Assembly (NCBI GenBank): GCA_030601885.1
Contig: JAUWAU010000017.1
Span: 53,303-117,302 of the forward strand
Reading direction: 5' to 3'
Source: Armatimonadota bacterium
Lineage (GTDB): Bacteria > Armatimonadota > Zipacnadia > JAUWAU01
Length of the DNA: 64,000 bases
Shown here: in pieces, positions 41,258 to 49,881 of the stretch
How positions within the stretch are numbered: position 1 is the stretch's first letter
Layout: each line of letters starts with the position of its first letter
The notes under the pieces: generated by a model
Told to the model about the DNA's origin: nothing
Databases searched by the model: none
What the model saw: the letters and a program-made list of their open reading frames with translations, nothing else
Program-made: the position numbers and the translations under genes

Positions 41258-42448
41258 TCAGCGATCCGAATCGCCGAGGACAAAGTCCAGGCTGGCCATG
41301 ACGGCAATGACATCAGCCAGCAGGTGCCCCTCCGCCATCTTCGGCAGGCACTGCAAGTTGGCAAACGACGGCGCGCGCACGCGCACTCGGTACGGCTTTG
41401 CTGATCCATCGCTGACTATGTAAAACCCCAGCTCTCCCCGCGGCGATTCGATGCGCACGTACACCTCACCAGGCGGCACAGAGAATCCCTCGGTGTGGAG
41501 CTTGAAGTGGTGGATCAGGGACTCCATATCCTGGTGGATCATCTGCTTTGGCGGCGGCGTCACCTTCGGATCCTCCGCGCGCCACGGGCCATCTGGCAGC
41601 GCATCGAGCGCCTGCTCGACGATGTGTAGGCTCTCCCGCATCTCCGCCATGCGCACCACGTACCTATCGTACACATCACCGTTCTGCCTTGTGGGCACAT
41701 CGAAGTCGTAGGTCTCGTAGCCGCTGTACGGGCACGCCCGGCGCACGTCATGCGGCACGCCGGAGGCGCGCAGGCTCGGGCCGGTCAGGCCCAGGGCGAT
41801 GGCGTCCTGGGCGGAGATGAACCCGATATCCTTCGTCCGCTGCAGCCAGATCGGATTCTGCGTCAGCAGGCCCTCGTAGTCGTCAATGTGCGCGGGGAAT
41901 GTCTCAATGATCCCCTCGACGGCGTCCTCGAAGCCTTCGGGCAGATCCAATGCGAGTCCGCCGACACGGAAGTAGCTGGTCATCATGCGGACGCCCGAGC
42001 ACATCTCGAAGATGTCCAGGATGTCCTCGCGCTCGCGGAAGCAGTACAGAAACACGGTCATGGCGCCGAGTTCGAGGCCGTGGGTGGCCAGCCACACGAG
42101 GTGGCTGCCGATGCGAGTCAGCTCCGTGAGCAGCACTCGCGCCACCTGAGCGCGCTCCGGTACCTCCAGCCCCAGCAGCTTCTCCACGGCGAGGCAATAC
42201 CCCAGGTTGTTCGATAGCGGCGCCAGATAGTCCATGCGATCGGTAAGCGTTATCGCACGGTCGTACGTCTTGTCCTCCATCGTCTTTTCGATGCCCGTGT
42301 GCAGGTAGCCGATGATGGGCGTGGCCTTGACGACGGTCTCGCCATCCAGCTCAAGCTCGAGCCGCAGCACGCCGTGTGTGCTCGGATGCTGCGGCCCCAC
42401 GTTCAGGTTGAGCGTTCGCCGTGTTGTTGTCGCCGGTTGCGTTGCCAT
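41258..42448 (-). CDS. nuoD: NADH-quinone oxidoreductase subunit D
   Basis: A 396-residue 49-kDa-type subunit, which with NuoB and NuoH forms the quinone-binding cavity. LNVGPQHPSTHGVLRLELEL carries the conserved His near the quinone head group; later motifs are GYLHTGIEKTMEDKTYDRAI, DYLAPLSNNLGYCLAVEKLL, and the C-terminal ESPRGELGFYIVSDG...RVRAPSF with SLDFVLGDSDR at the end. ATG 42448 is preferred to a TTG at 42469. It follows nuoC by 43 bases on the same strand. Confidence 0.97.
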   Translation of the reverse strand: MATQPATTTRRTLNLNVGPQHPSTHGVLRLELELDGETVVKATPIIGYLHTGIEKTMEDKTYDRAITLTDRMDYLAPLSNNLGYCLAVEKLLGLEVPERAQVARVLLTELTRIGSHLVWLATHGLELGAMTVFLYCFREREDILDIFEMCSGVRMMTSYFRVGGLALDLPEGFEDAVEGIIETFPAHIDDYEGLLTQNPIWLQRTKDIGFISAQDAIALGLTGPSLRASGVPHDVRRACPYSGYETYDFDVPTRQNGDVYDRYVVRMAEMRESLHIVEQALDALPDGPWRAEDPKVTPPPKQMIHQDMESLIHHFKLHTEGFSVPPGEVYVRIESPRGELGFYIVSDGSAKPYRVRVRAPSFANLQCLPKMAEGHLLADVIAVMASLDFVLGDSDR

Positions 42449-42490
42449 CGCGTGCCACAAGCCTCGCAATGAGCTGCCGTCCCAGCCTCG

Positions 42491-42988
42491 TTACGTTTCC
42501 ATGGGTCGGCTATAGCGGAACGGTACTGGCTCGGTCGTCAGCGGAAAGTCCTTCCGCAGCGGATGTCCCTCGAACTCATCCCACATGAGTATGCGCCGCA
42601 GATTGGGATGCCCGGCAAACTCGACGCCGAACATGTCGTAGACCTCGCGCTCGTGCCAATTCGCACCCGGCCAGACCCCAGTCACCGTCGGCGCCGACTC
42701 GCCCTCGGCCACCTGTATCTTGATGCGCACCGAATGGCCTTTGGACAGTGAGTAGAGATGATAATTGATGTCGAAGCGCTTTTCGCGCTCCGGATAGTCG
42801 GCCGCCGAGAGGTCCGAGAGCAGATCGTACGCGAGGTCCTGGTCGTCGCGCAGCAGCGTGCATACGTCCACAACGCGGGCCGCGGTGATCCTGATGGTCA
42901 ACTCATCGCGAAAATGCGACACCGCCAGCACGTCACTGCCGAATGCGTCGCGCAGCTTTTTCTCGGTTATGCTGGCTTTTTCGTTCAT
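42491..42988 (-). CDS. nuoC: NADH-quinone oxidoreductase subunit C
   Basis: A 165-residue 30-kDa-type subunit of the complex I connecting fragment. Characteristic stretches are LLSDLSAADYPEREKRFDINYHLYS and the C-terminal signature EREVYDMFGVEFAGHPNLRR, DEFEGHPLRKDFPLT. It has no cofactors. The start is ATG 42988; TTG 43009 would add seven residues. The 111-base gap to nuoB upstream is filled by a REP-like hairpin pair (43022-43088), which may attenuate or stabilise the long nuo transcript here. Confidence 0.96.
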   Translation of the reverse strand: MNEKASITEKKLRDAFGSDVLAVSHFRDELTIRITAARVVDVCTLLRDDQDLAYDLLSDLSAADYPEREKRFDINYHLYSLSKGHSVRIKIQVAEGESAPTVTGVWPGANWHEREVYDMFGVEFAGHPNLRRILMWDEFEGHPLRKDFPLTTEPVPFRYSRPMET

Positions 42989-43021
42989 CTCGGTGTCGTC
43001 TCGTATCAAGTATGACCGGGT

Positions 43022-43088
43022 GGCACGGGTTGCTTGTCAACCCGTGCAGCCTCTGACGGCGGAACACGGGTAGCGAGCTACCCGTGCC
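43022..43088. repeat. REP-like twin hairpin inside the nuo operon (between nuoB and nuoC)
   Basis: Two hairpins in 65 bases: CACGGGTTG (43024-43032) with CAACCCGTG (43038-43046), and CACGGGTAGC (43065-43074) with GCTACCCGTG (43077-43086). The outer halves also pair with each other (GGCACGGGT at 43022 with ACCCGTGCC ending 43088). This mutual pairing is typical of REP/BIME-type interspersed elements. No T-run follows, so it is not a simple terminator. Confidence 0.65.
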
Positions 43089-43099
43089 ACACGCCTTGA

Positions 43100-43582
43100 T
43101 TACCTCCGATCGGATAGCTTCTCGGCGTCGATCTTCTTCTGCAGCTCCATGAAGCCCTCCAGCAGGGCCTCAGGCGATGGCGGACAGCCCTCCACGTATA
43201 TGTCCACCGGGATGATCTTGTCCACGCCCTGCAGGATGGCGTAATTGTTGAACACGCCGCCACAGGCGGCACAGGCGCCCATGGCGATAACCCACTTGGG
43301 TTCCGGCATCTGGTCGTAGAGATGCTTGAGGATGGGGGCGATCTTGTTCGAGACGCGGCCCGCCACGATCATCAGGTCCGCTTGCCGGGGCGATGCGCGG
43401 AACACCTCGGCGCCAAAGCGGGCGATGTCCCATCGCGCTGCGGCCATGGACATCATCTCTATCGCACAGCATGCCAGGCCGAAGGTCAGCGGCCACAGCG
43501 ACGACCGCCGACTCCAATTGATCACCCTCTCGACGGTCGTCGTGAGCACCGGGACGTAGGGAATTCGGCTCTCAAGTCCCAT
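43100..43582 (-). CDS. nuoB: NADH-quinone oxidoreductase subunit B
   Basis: A 160-residue subunit binding the terminal 4Fe-4S cluster N2, which hands electrons to quinone. The ligands are the tandem cysteines in [15 protein letters not shown], one in [12 protein letters not shown] and one in [33 protein letters not shown] and [20 protein letters not shown] are family signatures. It opens the peripheral-arm half of the locus (B-C-D-E-F-G-I), 45 bases after nuoN. Confidence 0.97.
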   Translation of the reverse strand: MGLESRIPYVPVLTTTVERVINWSRRSSLWPLTFGLACCAIEMMSMAAARWDIARFGAEVFRASPRQADLMIVAGRVSNKIAPILKHLYDQMPEPKWVIAMGACAACGGVFNNYAILQGVDKIIPVDIYVEGCPPSPEALLEGFMELQKKIDAEKLSDRR

Positions 43583-43627
43583 GGCTGCTGCCTCGTTGCA
43601 CCTGCGAAAGAGCGGCGCCGGCTCGGC

Positions 43628-45103
43628 TTATCCCCCGAAGAGAAAGAGCTGGGGAAGAGCCCTGGCCGCATTCGCAATGACGAATGACGGATACACGCCC
43701 AGCCACAGCGTCGCGATGGCAGTCACGGCGAGCGCTGCGTTCACCCATTCGAGCCCGGCGCGGGCCGGGGCCGGGGCCTCCTTCGGCTCGCGCATGTACA
43801 TTATCACGACGATACGCAAGTAGTAATAGACGGAGACCACACTGTTGAGCACCCCAATGACGGCCAAGCCGACAAAGCCCGCATCCACGGCGGCACCAAA
43901 GAGATAGAACTTTCCCAGAAAACCGGCCGCGGGCGGAATACCGGCGAGCGAGATCATGAACAACGCCGTGGCAATGCCCAGGAGCGGCCTCTTGAAGCCC
44001 AAGCCGCCGTAGTCCTCGATATCGACGGCACGCCCGTTTCGGCTGACGGCGATCACAGTTGCAAAGGCGCCCAGCTTGGCCAGGACGTATACCACCAGGT
44101 AGAACGCAATGGCGCGAATCCCCAGCTCGCTTCTCGCCACGATGCCCACCAGGATGTAGCCCGCATGGGCGATACTGGAGTAGGCGAGCATGCGCTTGAT
44201 GTCCCTCTGGGCGATGGCGACGACGTTGCCGAGGCTCATCGTCAGCACGGCCAGCACCCAGAGCATGGTGGACCAATCGTCGTGCATGTCCCAGAAGGCC
44301 ACCAGGAAGATGCGGATCAGAGGCGCATACAAGGCAGCCTTCGGGCCGGTGGCGATAAAGGCAGTGACCGGCGTTGGTGCGCCCTGATACACGTCCGGAG
44401 CCCAGAAGTGGAACGGCGCCAGAGCAGCTTTGAAGCCCAGCCCCACGACGATGAGGCCGATGCCGGCCAACACAAAGGGCGGCTTGACGACGCCGCGCGC
44501 TACCAGCGGGGCTATGTGGCTTAGCGTCGTCGTGCCGGTGCCGCCGTACACGAACGCAATGCCGTACAGGAGAAAGCCGGTGGCGAAGGCGCCGAGCAGA
44601 AAGTACTTGAGGGCGGCCTCGTTCGACACCAGCTTGCCCCGGGCCATCCCGGCCAGAACGTAGGTCGGGATGGCCGCCAGCTCGACACCGAGAAAGATCA
44701 CCAGCAGATCGTTGCCGCTGACAAGCAGCATCATGCCGCACGTGGACAGCAGAATGAGCGCGTAATACTCCTTGAAAGCGATGCCCTCGGCCGGCAGTTG
44801 ACCGATGGAGATGAAAATGGTCAGCACCGTCGCGGCGAGCACGACGATCTGCAAATACGCGCCCAGTTGGTCCATCGCCAGGGCATCGCCAAAGCAGAAG
44901 GCGTTCCCAACGCCCCACAGTGGCATGAGCATGACCGCGGCAACGACCACGAAGAGCAGCGACAGAGCGGCGGGTAGCCGGGGCGCCCTTTGAGGCGCCA
45001 GCAGGCTGGTGACGAGCACCACGAGAGCCCCAAGGCCGACGATAGCCGCCGGCATTATGGCCTCCCAGGCCACCGAGGACAATTCGAGCCCGTACGGGTT
45101 CAC
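43628..45103 (-). CDS. nuoN: NADH-quinone oxidoreductase subunit N
   Basis: A 491-residue antiporter-like membrane subunit with about 14 predicted helices, one of three proton channels. Key features: EYYALILLSTCGMMLLVSG, the conserved Glu in LLVIFLGVELAAIPTYVL, Lys-bearing AALKYFLLGAFATGFLLYG, and WAPDVYQGAPTPVTAFIATGPKAA. The start is GTG 45103 with GAGGAG 7 bases upstream; it overlaps the nuoM stop by 4 bases (GTGA arrangement), indicating coupled translation. Confidence 0.96.
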   Translation of the reverse strand: MNPYGLELSSVAWEAIMPAAIVGLGALVVLVTSLLAPQRAPRLPAALSLLFVVVAAVMLMPLWGVGNAFCFGDALAMDQLGAYLQIVVLAATVLTIFISIGQLPAEGIAFKEYYALILLSTCGMMLLVSGNDLLVIFLGVELAAIPTYVLAGMARGKLVSNEAALKYFLLGAFATGFLLYGIAFVYGGTGTTTLSHIAPLVARGVVKPPFVLAGIGLIVVGLGFKAALAPFHFWAPDVYQGAPTPVTAFIATGPKAALYAPLIRIFLVAFWDMHDDWSTMLWVLAVLTMSLGNVVAIAQRDIKRMLAYSSIAHAGYILVGIVARSELGIRAIAFYLVVYVLAKLGAFATVIAVSRNGRAVDIEDYGGLGFKRPLLGIATALFMISLAGIPPAAGFLGKFYLFGAAVDAGFVGLAVIGVLNSVVSVYYYLRIVVIMYMREPKEAPAPARAGLEWVNAALAVTAIATLWLGVYPSFVIANAARALPQLFLFGG

Positions 45104-46782
45104 TCTGGCACTCCTCGACGTGCGGGCTGTGGCGCCGGTGCTCTTGGGCGCCGGGGCGCATCAGCGGGGGGCAAGAATCCCCGCTCCACGCGGGTGAAGC
45201 TGACGGCGGATTGGTGACCAACCTGTGCCGCGCGCTCCGATATGCGCTGCGAGCCGAGTCCCTGCTGGTCCACTGTCACAGGAGTCTCCGCCTCATAGGC
45301 AACGCGGGCCACGAGAGCGCGCATAGTTGCCTCGGTCCGCTCGAGGAAGGGCTTCGGGTACAAGCCGATCCAGAAGCACAGCACCACAATGGGCAGGAGC
45401 ATGCCGATCTCGCGGGCGTTGAGATCCGGCACTGCCTCGTTCTCAGGACGCTCGATGGGGCCATGCATCACCCGCTGGTACATCCACAGAAGGTATATGG
45501 CCGTCAGAAGCACCCCCGTGGCCGCCAATATGGCGAATACTCTGGCGGTCTCGAACACACCCACGAGAATCAGGAACTCTCCGACGAAGCCGTTCAGTCC
45601 CGGCAAACCCAGAGATGACAGCACGATGATGATGAAGAAGGTGCCGAGAATGGGCATGGGCTTGTACAGGCCGCCGTAGTCGGCGATCAGCCGGGTGTGG
45701 CGCCGCTCGTACAGCATCCCCACGATAAGGAACAGAGCGCCCGTGCTGAGCCCGTGATTCACCATCTGGATGACGGCGCCCTGAGCGCCCTGGAGGTTAA
45801 AGGCGAACAGGCCAAGCACAACGAAGCCGAGATGGCTTACGCTGGAATACGCCACGAGCTTCTTCACGTCGGGCTGTACCAGCGCTACCAGGGCGCCATA
45901 CACGATGCCGATGACGGCCAACACGGCGACGTAGGGCATCAGCACCTGTGCGGCCGCGGGGAACAGCGGCAGGCAGAAGCGGGCGAAGCCGTAGATCCCG
46001 ATCTTCAGCAGGACGCCGGCCAGAATGACGCTGCCGGCGGTGGGCGCCTCGACGTGGGCGTCGGGCAGCCACGTGTGGAACGGGAAAAGGGGCACCTTGA
46101 TGGCGAAGGCCACACCGAATGCAGCGAACAGCCAGAGCTGCAGATGCATGGGCAGATTCAACTCAAGCATCTTCAGCACGTCGAAGCTCTGTATGCCGAG
46201 GGCAGCCTGCTGGTGGAAGTACAGCACCAGAATGCCCACCAGCATGAGCACGCTGCCGAACATGGTGTACAGGAAGAACTTCATTGCCGCGTAGATGCGG
46301 TCGGGCCCGCCCCATACGCCGATGAGGAAGTACATGGGGATGAGCATGGCTTCCCAGAATATGTAGAAGAGAACGAGGTCGAGTGCGACGAAAGTGCCAA
46401 GTATGCCCGTCTCGAGCAGCAGGAAGCAGGCCATGTAGGCCTTGACGCGCTTCGTGATGGCCCGCCACGAGGCGAGAATGCTGATGGCGGTCAGGAACGT
46501 CGTCAGCAGCACGAGCAGTAGGCTCAGACCGTCAATGCCGATGTGGTAACTCGCGCCGATGCTCGGGATCCAGGGCACCTTGACGTCGAACTGCGCGCCG
46601 CTTTCGCGCCCGTCAAAGAGCCAGAAGAGCGGACACGACACAAGGAACGTGGTTCCGGCGCAAGCGAATGCCACGACCCGGTACAGCTCGTCCCGCCCCC
46701 GCGGCAACAGCAGGATCACTACCGCACCCACCGCCGGCAGGAAGATCAGGAGCGTCAGGATGTCGAGCGTAAACCCCGGCAT
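45100..46782 (-). CDS. nuoM: NADH-quinone oxidoreductase subunit M
   Basis: A 560-residue antiporter-like subunit with about 14 helices. Landmarks include IGIDGLSLLLVLLTTFLTAI, YIFWEAMLIPMYFLIGVWGG (Glu of the proton path), AMKFFLYTMFGSVLMLVGI, and FPFHTWLPDAHVEAPTAGSV. The C-terminus carries an unusual hydrophilic extension of about 70 residues (from VTVDQQGLGSQRISERAAQ, ending with Arg/Pro-rich PRRPRAPAPQPARRG), which is longer than typical NuoM and has no recognised domain. It follows nuoL by 12 bases and overlaps nuoN by 4. Confidence 0.96.
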   Translation of the reverse strand: MPGFTLDILTLLIFLPAVGAVVILLLPRGRDELYRVVAFACAGTTFLVSCPLFWLFDGRESGAQFDVKVPWIPSIGASYHIGIDGLSLLLVLLTTFLTAISILASWRAITKRVKAYMACFLLLETGILGTFVALDLVLFYIFWEAMLIPMYFLIGVWGGPDRIYAAMKFFLYTMFGSVLMLVGILVLYFHQQAALGIQSFDVLKMLELNLPMHLQLWLFAAFGVAFAIKVPLFPFHTWLPDAHVEAPTAGSVILAGVLLKIGIYGFARFCLPLFPAAAQVLMPYVAVLAVIGIVYGALVALVQPDVKKLVAYSSVSHLGFVVLGLFAFNLQGAQGAVIQMVNHGLSTGALFLIVGMLYERRHTRLIADYGGLYKPMPILGTFFIIIVLSSLGLPGLNGFVGEFLILVGVFETARVFAILAATGVLLTAIYLLWMYQRVMHGPIERPENEAVPDLNAREIGMLLPIVVLCFWIGLYPKPFLERTEATMRALVARVAYEAETPVTVDQQGLGSQRISERAAQVGHQSAVSFTRVERGFLPPADAPRRPRAPAPQPARRGVPE

Positions 46783-46794
46783 GGTCTCAGCACG

Positions 46795-48720
46795 CTACGA
46801 GTAAAGCATGTAGAGCAGAATAGCCACCACTCCGATGGCCGTTGCCAGCGCGTAAGAACGCACGTAGCCCGTGTGCAACAGTCGCAGCCCGTCCGCCATT
46901 CGACCAACGATCCACGCCACGCCGTTGACGGTGCCGTCGATGATGGACACATCCAGCCCTCGCCACAGGCCCTTGGCGGCCGCATGTCCCGGCTGCACGA
47001 AGAGCCGCGCATACGTCTCATCCACGCGGTACTTGTCCAGTACAAGTCGATAGAGCCGCGGCAAGCCCCGAGCGAACCCCGCCGCCACGCCCGGCTCCCG
47101 GACGTAGGCGAGATAGGCCAGAACAATGCCCGACGCGGCGATGCCCAACGCGATGAGGCTCATCACCAGCTCCTTCGCCAATCCCACGTGCTCTGCGGCG
47201 ACCTCACCCTGGATGATCGCGAGTGCGGGCACGAAGGTCGGGTCGAGGAAGTGACCGAAAAAGTCGCCGCGCGCCACGAGCGGGAAGCTGACCCAGCCGC
47301 CGATAACCGACAGTATGGCGAGGCCGACAAGCGGCAGCGTCATCACGCTCGGCGATTCGTGGACGTGTGGCTCAAGGTCCCGGTCCACCCGCGACTCGCC
47401 CCAGAACGTCTTGAACACCAGCCGGAACATGTAGAAGGCCGTCATGCCGGCAGCGAGAGCGGCGACGGCCCAATACGCCGCATTGCCATCGGCCAGCGCG
47501 TGCCACAGGATCTGGTCCTTGCTGCAGAAGCCCGCGAGGGGGATGATGCCGGAGATAGCGAGGGAGCCGATCACGAACGTCCCATACGTCACCGGCATGC
47601 GGCTCCGCAGGCCTCCCATGCGGCGGATGTCCATCTCGTCATGCAGCGAGTGGATGACGCTGCCGGCACACAGGAACAGAAGAGCCTTGAAGAACGCGTG
47701 CGTCATCAGGTGGAAGATCCCGACGGCGAACGCGCCAACGCCGCACGCCAGAAACATGTAGCCGATCTGGCTGATGGTGGAGTAGGCCAGCACCCGCTTG
47801 ATGTCGTTTTGCACCAGCCCGATGGACGCGGCAAACAGGGCCGTGGCCGCCCCCACGCAGGCGACGACTATCATGGACACGGGCGCCATCGCGTACAGTA
47901 TGCTGCAGCGCGCCACCATGTACACGCCCGCCGTCACCATGGTGGCGGCGTGAATGAGCGCGCTGACGGGGGTGGGGCCCTCCATCGCGTCCGGCAGCCA
48001 CACGTAGAGCGGGATCTGGGCCGACTTGCCGGTCGCACCAATGAAGAGCAGGAGCGTTATCGCGGTGACTATCGGGCCGCCGACTTGGAGCTTCGCGCCC
48101 GCGGACGCGAAGACTCCTGAGTAGTCAAAGGTGCCGAAGGTGGCAAAGATGAGAAGGAGTCCCACGAGGAATCCCACGTCGCCGACCCGGTTGACCATGA
48201 AGGCCTTGTTGCCCGCCGCGGCGGCGCTCTTGCGCTCGAACCAGAAGCCGATGAGCAGATACGAGCAGAGAGCCACAAGCTCCCAGCCGACGAACAGCAC
48301 CAGGAAACTGTCGGCGAGCACCAGGAGAAGCATCGAGGCGGTGAACAGATTCAGCCAGGTGAAGTATCGCGAGTAGTTCTCATCGTGGGCCATGTAGCCG
48401 ATGGAGTAGATGTGGATCAGGAGGCCAACGCCCGTCACCACCAGCGCCATGACGGCCGAGAGTGGGTCGAGCAGAATGCCGAAGCTGACCTGGAGCGCGC
48501 CCACCGGCAGCCAGACGAACCCCGGCACGTGCAGGGCACGCTCGTCGGCATCTAATTGAACCAGATGCCGGAAGCACAGGGCGGCAGCGATGAAGGCAAC
48601 AAAGATGGCGGAACAGGCAATGACGCCCACAAGCCGCTTACCCAGGCGTCTGCCCAGCAGCCCGTTCAGCAACACGCCCGCGAGAGGGGCCAGAATGATG
48701 AGCCAGGCAACACGTTCCAC
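46795..48720 (-). CDS. nuoL: NADH-quinone oxidoreductase subunit L
   Basis: A 641-residue distal antiporter-like subunit with about 16 helices, including the long lateral helix near the C-terminus. Motifs: DPLSAVMALVVTGVGLLIHI, WELVALCSYLLIGFWFERKS, GKSAQIPLYVWLPDAMEGPT, PVSALIHAATMVTAGVYMVA, and NDIKRVLAYSTISQIGYMFL. GTG 48720 is chosen because GAGG is 6 bases upstream and the protein then begins VERVAWLIILAPLAGVLLNG like other NuoL; a longer frame back to 48780 would overlap nuoK. It lies between nuoK and nuoM. Confidence 0.95.
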   Translation of the reverse strand: MERVAWLIILAPLAGVLLNGLLGRRLGKRLVGVIACSAIFVAFIAAALCFRHLVQLDADERALHVPGFVWLPVGALQVSFGILLDPLSAVMALVVTGVGLLIHIYSIGYMAHDENYSRYFTWLNLFTASMLLLVLADSFLVLFVGWELVALCSYLLIGFWFERKSAAAAGNKAFMVNRVGDVGFLVGLLLIFATFGTFDYSGVFASAGAKLQVGGPIVTAITLLLFIGATGKSAQIPLYVWLPDAMEGPTPVSALIHAATMVTAGVYMVARCSILYAMAPVSMIVVACVGAATALFAASIGLVQNDIKRVLAYSTISQIGYMFLACGVGAFAVGIFHLMTHAFFKALLFLCAGSVIHSLHDEMDIRRMGGLRSRMPVTYGTFVIGSLAISGIIPLAGFCSKDQILWHALADGNAAYWAVAALAAGMTAFYMFRLVFKTFWGESRVDRDLEPHVHESPSVMTLPLVGLAILSVIGGWVSFPLVARGDFFGHFLDPTFVPALAIIQGEVAAEHVGLAKELVMSLIALGIAASGIVLAYLAYVREPGVAAGFARGLPRLYRLVLDKYRVDETYARLFVQPGHAAAKGLWRGLDVSIIDGTVNGVAWIVGRMADGLRLLHTGYVRSYALATAIGVVAILLYMLYS

Positions 48721-48773
48721 GATCTGCCTCGCGACTGGGCCGCGCCGCTCCCGTTCGAGTGGCGCGGCGCGGT

Positions 48774-49124
48774 CTACCACTTCATGAGATTGACTTCGTC
48801 TACGTCAAGCGTCCTCTTGTGGCGAAACAGCGCCACGATGATGGCCAGCCCTACAGCGACCTCCGCTCCCGCAACGGCGAGCACGAAGATCACGAAGACT
48901 TGCCCCTGCATCGCGTCCACCAGGCCCGTGGCGCCACCCATCTTTGTGGCCACCGGCCCCATGTGCCGCGCCATGGCCACAAACGCCAGGTTCACCGCGT
49001 TGAGCATCAGCTCGATGGCAAGGAATATGACGATGGCGTTGCGCCGAACGAGCACCCCAAGAACGCCAACGGCAAACAGCGCTGCGCTCAGCATGATGTA
49101 GTGTGAGGTCGGGACTGCATCCAT
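48774..49124 (-). CDS. nuoK: NADH-quinone oxidoreductase subunit K
   Basis: A 116-residue three-helix subunit. ATG 49124 gives [20 protein letters not shown], the standard NuoK start; [20 protein letters not shown] carries the conserved Glu of helix 2, and [18 protein letters not shown] the Glu of helix 3. These glutamates are part of the central proton path. The ribosome site is weak. The 211-base gap to nuoJ holds a REP-like hairpin cluster (49240-49310), so this part of the operon may be separately regulated or the element has inserted harmlessly. Confidence 0.96.
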   Translation of the reverse strand: MDAVPTSHYIMLSAALFAVGVLGVLVRRNAIVIFLAIELMLNAVNLAFVAMARHMGPVATKMGGATGLVDAMQGQVFVIFVLAVAGAEVAVGLAIIVALFRHKRTLDVDEVNLMKW

Positions 49125-49239
49125 GATACGCTCAGTTACTCGGCGGTACGGGCCGGCTCCCTTGAGCAAGAACAGGTTGCGGCGGCCCGGCCGAGAGCCA
49201 TCCCCGGCTCTAGTGCATCTATAGGAAAACATATCACTG

Positions 49240-49310
49240 CAGGCTGGAAGCCTGCGCTCCCGGCATCGGGCACATCGTTGCTGGCCGGGAGCGCAGGCAT
49301 CCCTGCCTGC
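49240..49310. repeat. REP-like multi-hairpin element inside the nuo operon (between nuoJ and nuoK)
   Basis: GCCTGCGCTCCCGGC (49250-49264) pairs perfectly over 15 bases with GCCGGGAGCGCAGGC (49284-49298). It is flanked by two smaller hairpins, CAGGCT-GGA-AGCCTG (49240-49254) and GCAGGCA/TGCCTGC (49293-49310). The alternative pairings and the intergenic position are characteristic of interspersed palindromic repeats. Confidence 0.65.
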
Positions 49311-49335
49311 ATGCCTTGTCGCCCCGAAGGGGCGC

Positions 49336-49881
49336 TTATTGCTTCGTCGTTGTCTTCTCGTTGCTGCCCGGCGGCGGGCGCACGATCATCACCACCACTG
49401 CCACCATGGCCGCCAGCAGTATGAGTGATGCCATCTCGACTGGGACTATGTATCTTCCGGTAAACAGCGCGGCGCTGAACGCTTCCGTGTTCCGGCTCAG
49501 AAGCGTCGGCCACGACTCCGCCCGCTGGCTGCCCCATACCCACACAGCCGGCCCGGCGAGCAGGGCTGCCAGGAGGATGCCTACGACCAGCGCGCAGAGC
49601 GTGCCCGCCGGACGTATGCTGAGCTGCTCTTCGAGCGCCTCACGGCTCTCGGAGCCCAGCATGGTAATGACGATGACGAACAGCACGACGATAGCGCCGG
49701 CGTACACGATCACCTGCAGCGCGGCGAGCAATTCCGCCTGGCAGAGCACGAAAGGGATCGCGAGGCCGGCAAACACCACGCCCATGAGCAGCGCCGTGTA
49801 GAGCGGATTCCGCTGCACTATGGCGGCGATCGCACACGCGACGAGCACGACGGCAGCCGCATCAAAAAGCCAGACCGCCAT
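49336..49881 (-). CDS. nuoJ: NADH-quinone oxidoreductase subunit J
   Basis: A 181-residue subunit with five predicted helices. [20 protein letters not shown] and [20 protein letters not shown] (the pi-bulge helix 3 that moves during coupling) are diagnostic, followed by [20 protein letters not shown] and two C-terminal helices. The start codon overlaps the nuoH stop by one base, indicating coupling. The C-terminus is a short hydrophilic tail ([14 protein letters not shown]). Confidence 0.95.
   Translation of the reverse strand: MAVWLFDAAAVVLVACAIAAIVQRNPLYTALLMGVVFAGLAIPFVLCQAELLAALQVIVYAGAIVVLFVIVITMLGSESREALEEQLSIRPAGTLCALVVGILLAALLAGPAVWVWGSQRAESWPTLLSRNTEAFSAALFTGRYIVPVEMASLILLAAMVAVVVMIVRPPPGSNEKTTTKQ

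Noticed and set aside
46543..48120. Long open frame (525 codons) on the plus strand antisense to nuoM/nuoL
   Set aside because: It is a shadow of high-GC codon bias: His/Arg/Gly/Asp-rich with no domain, no ribosome site, and the opposite strand encodes certain complex I subunits.
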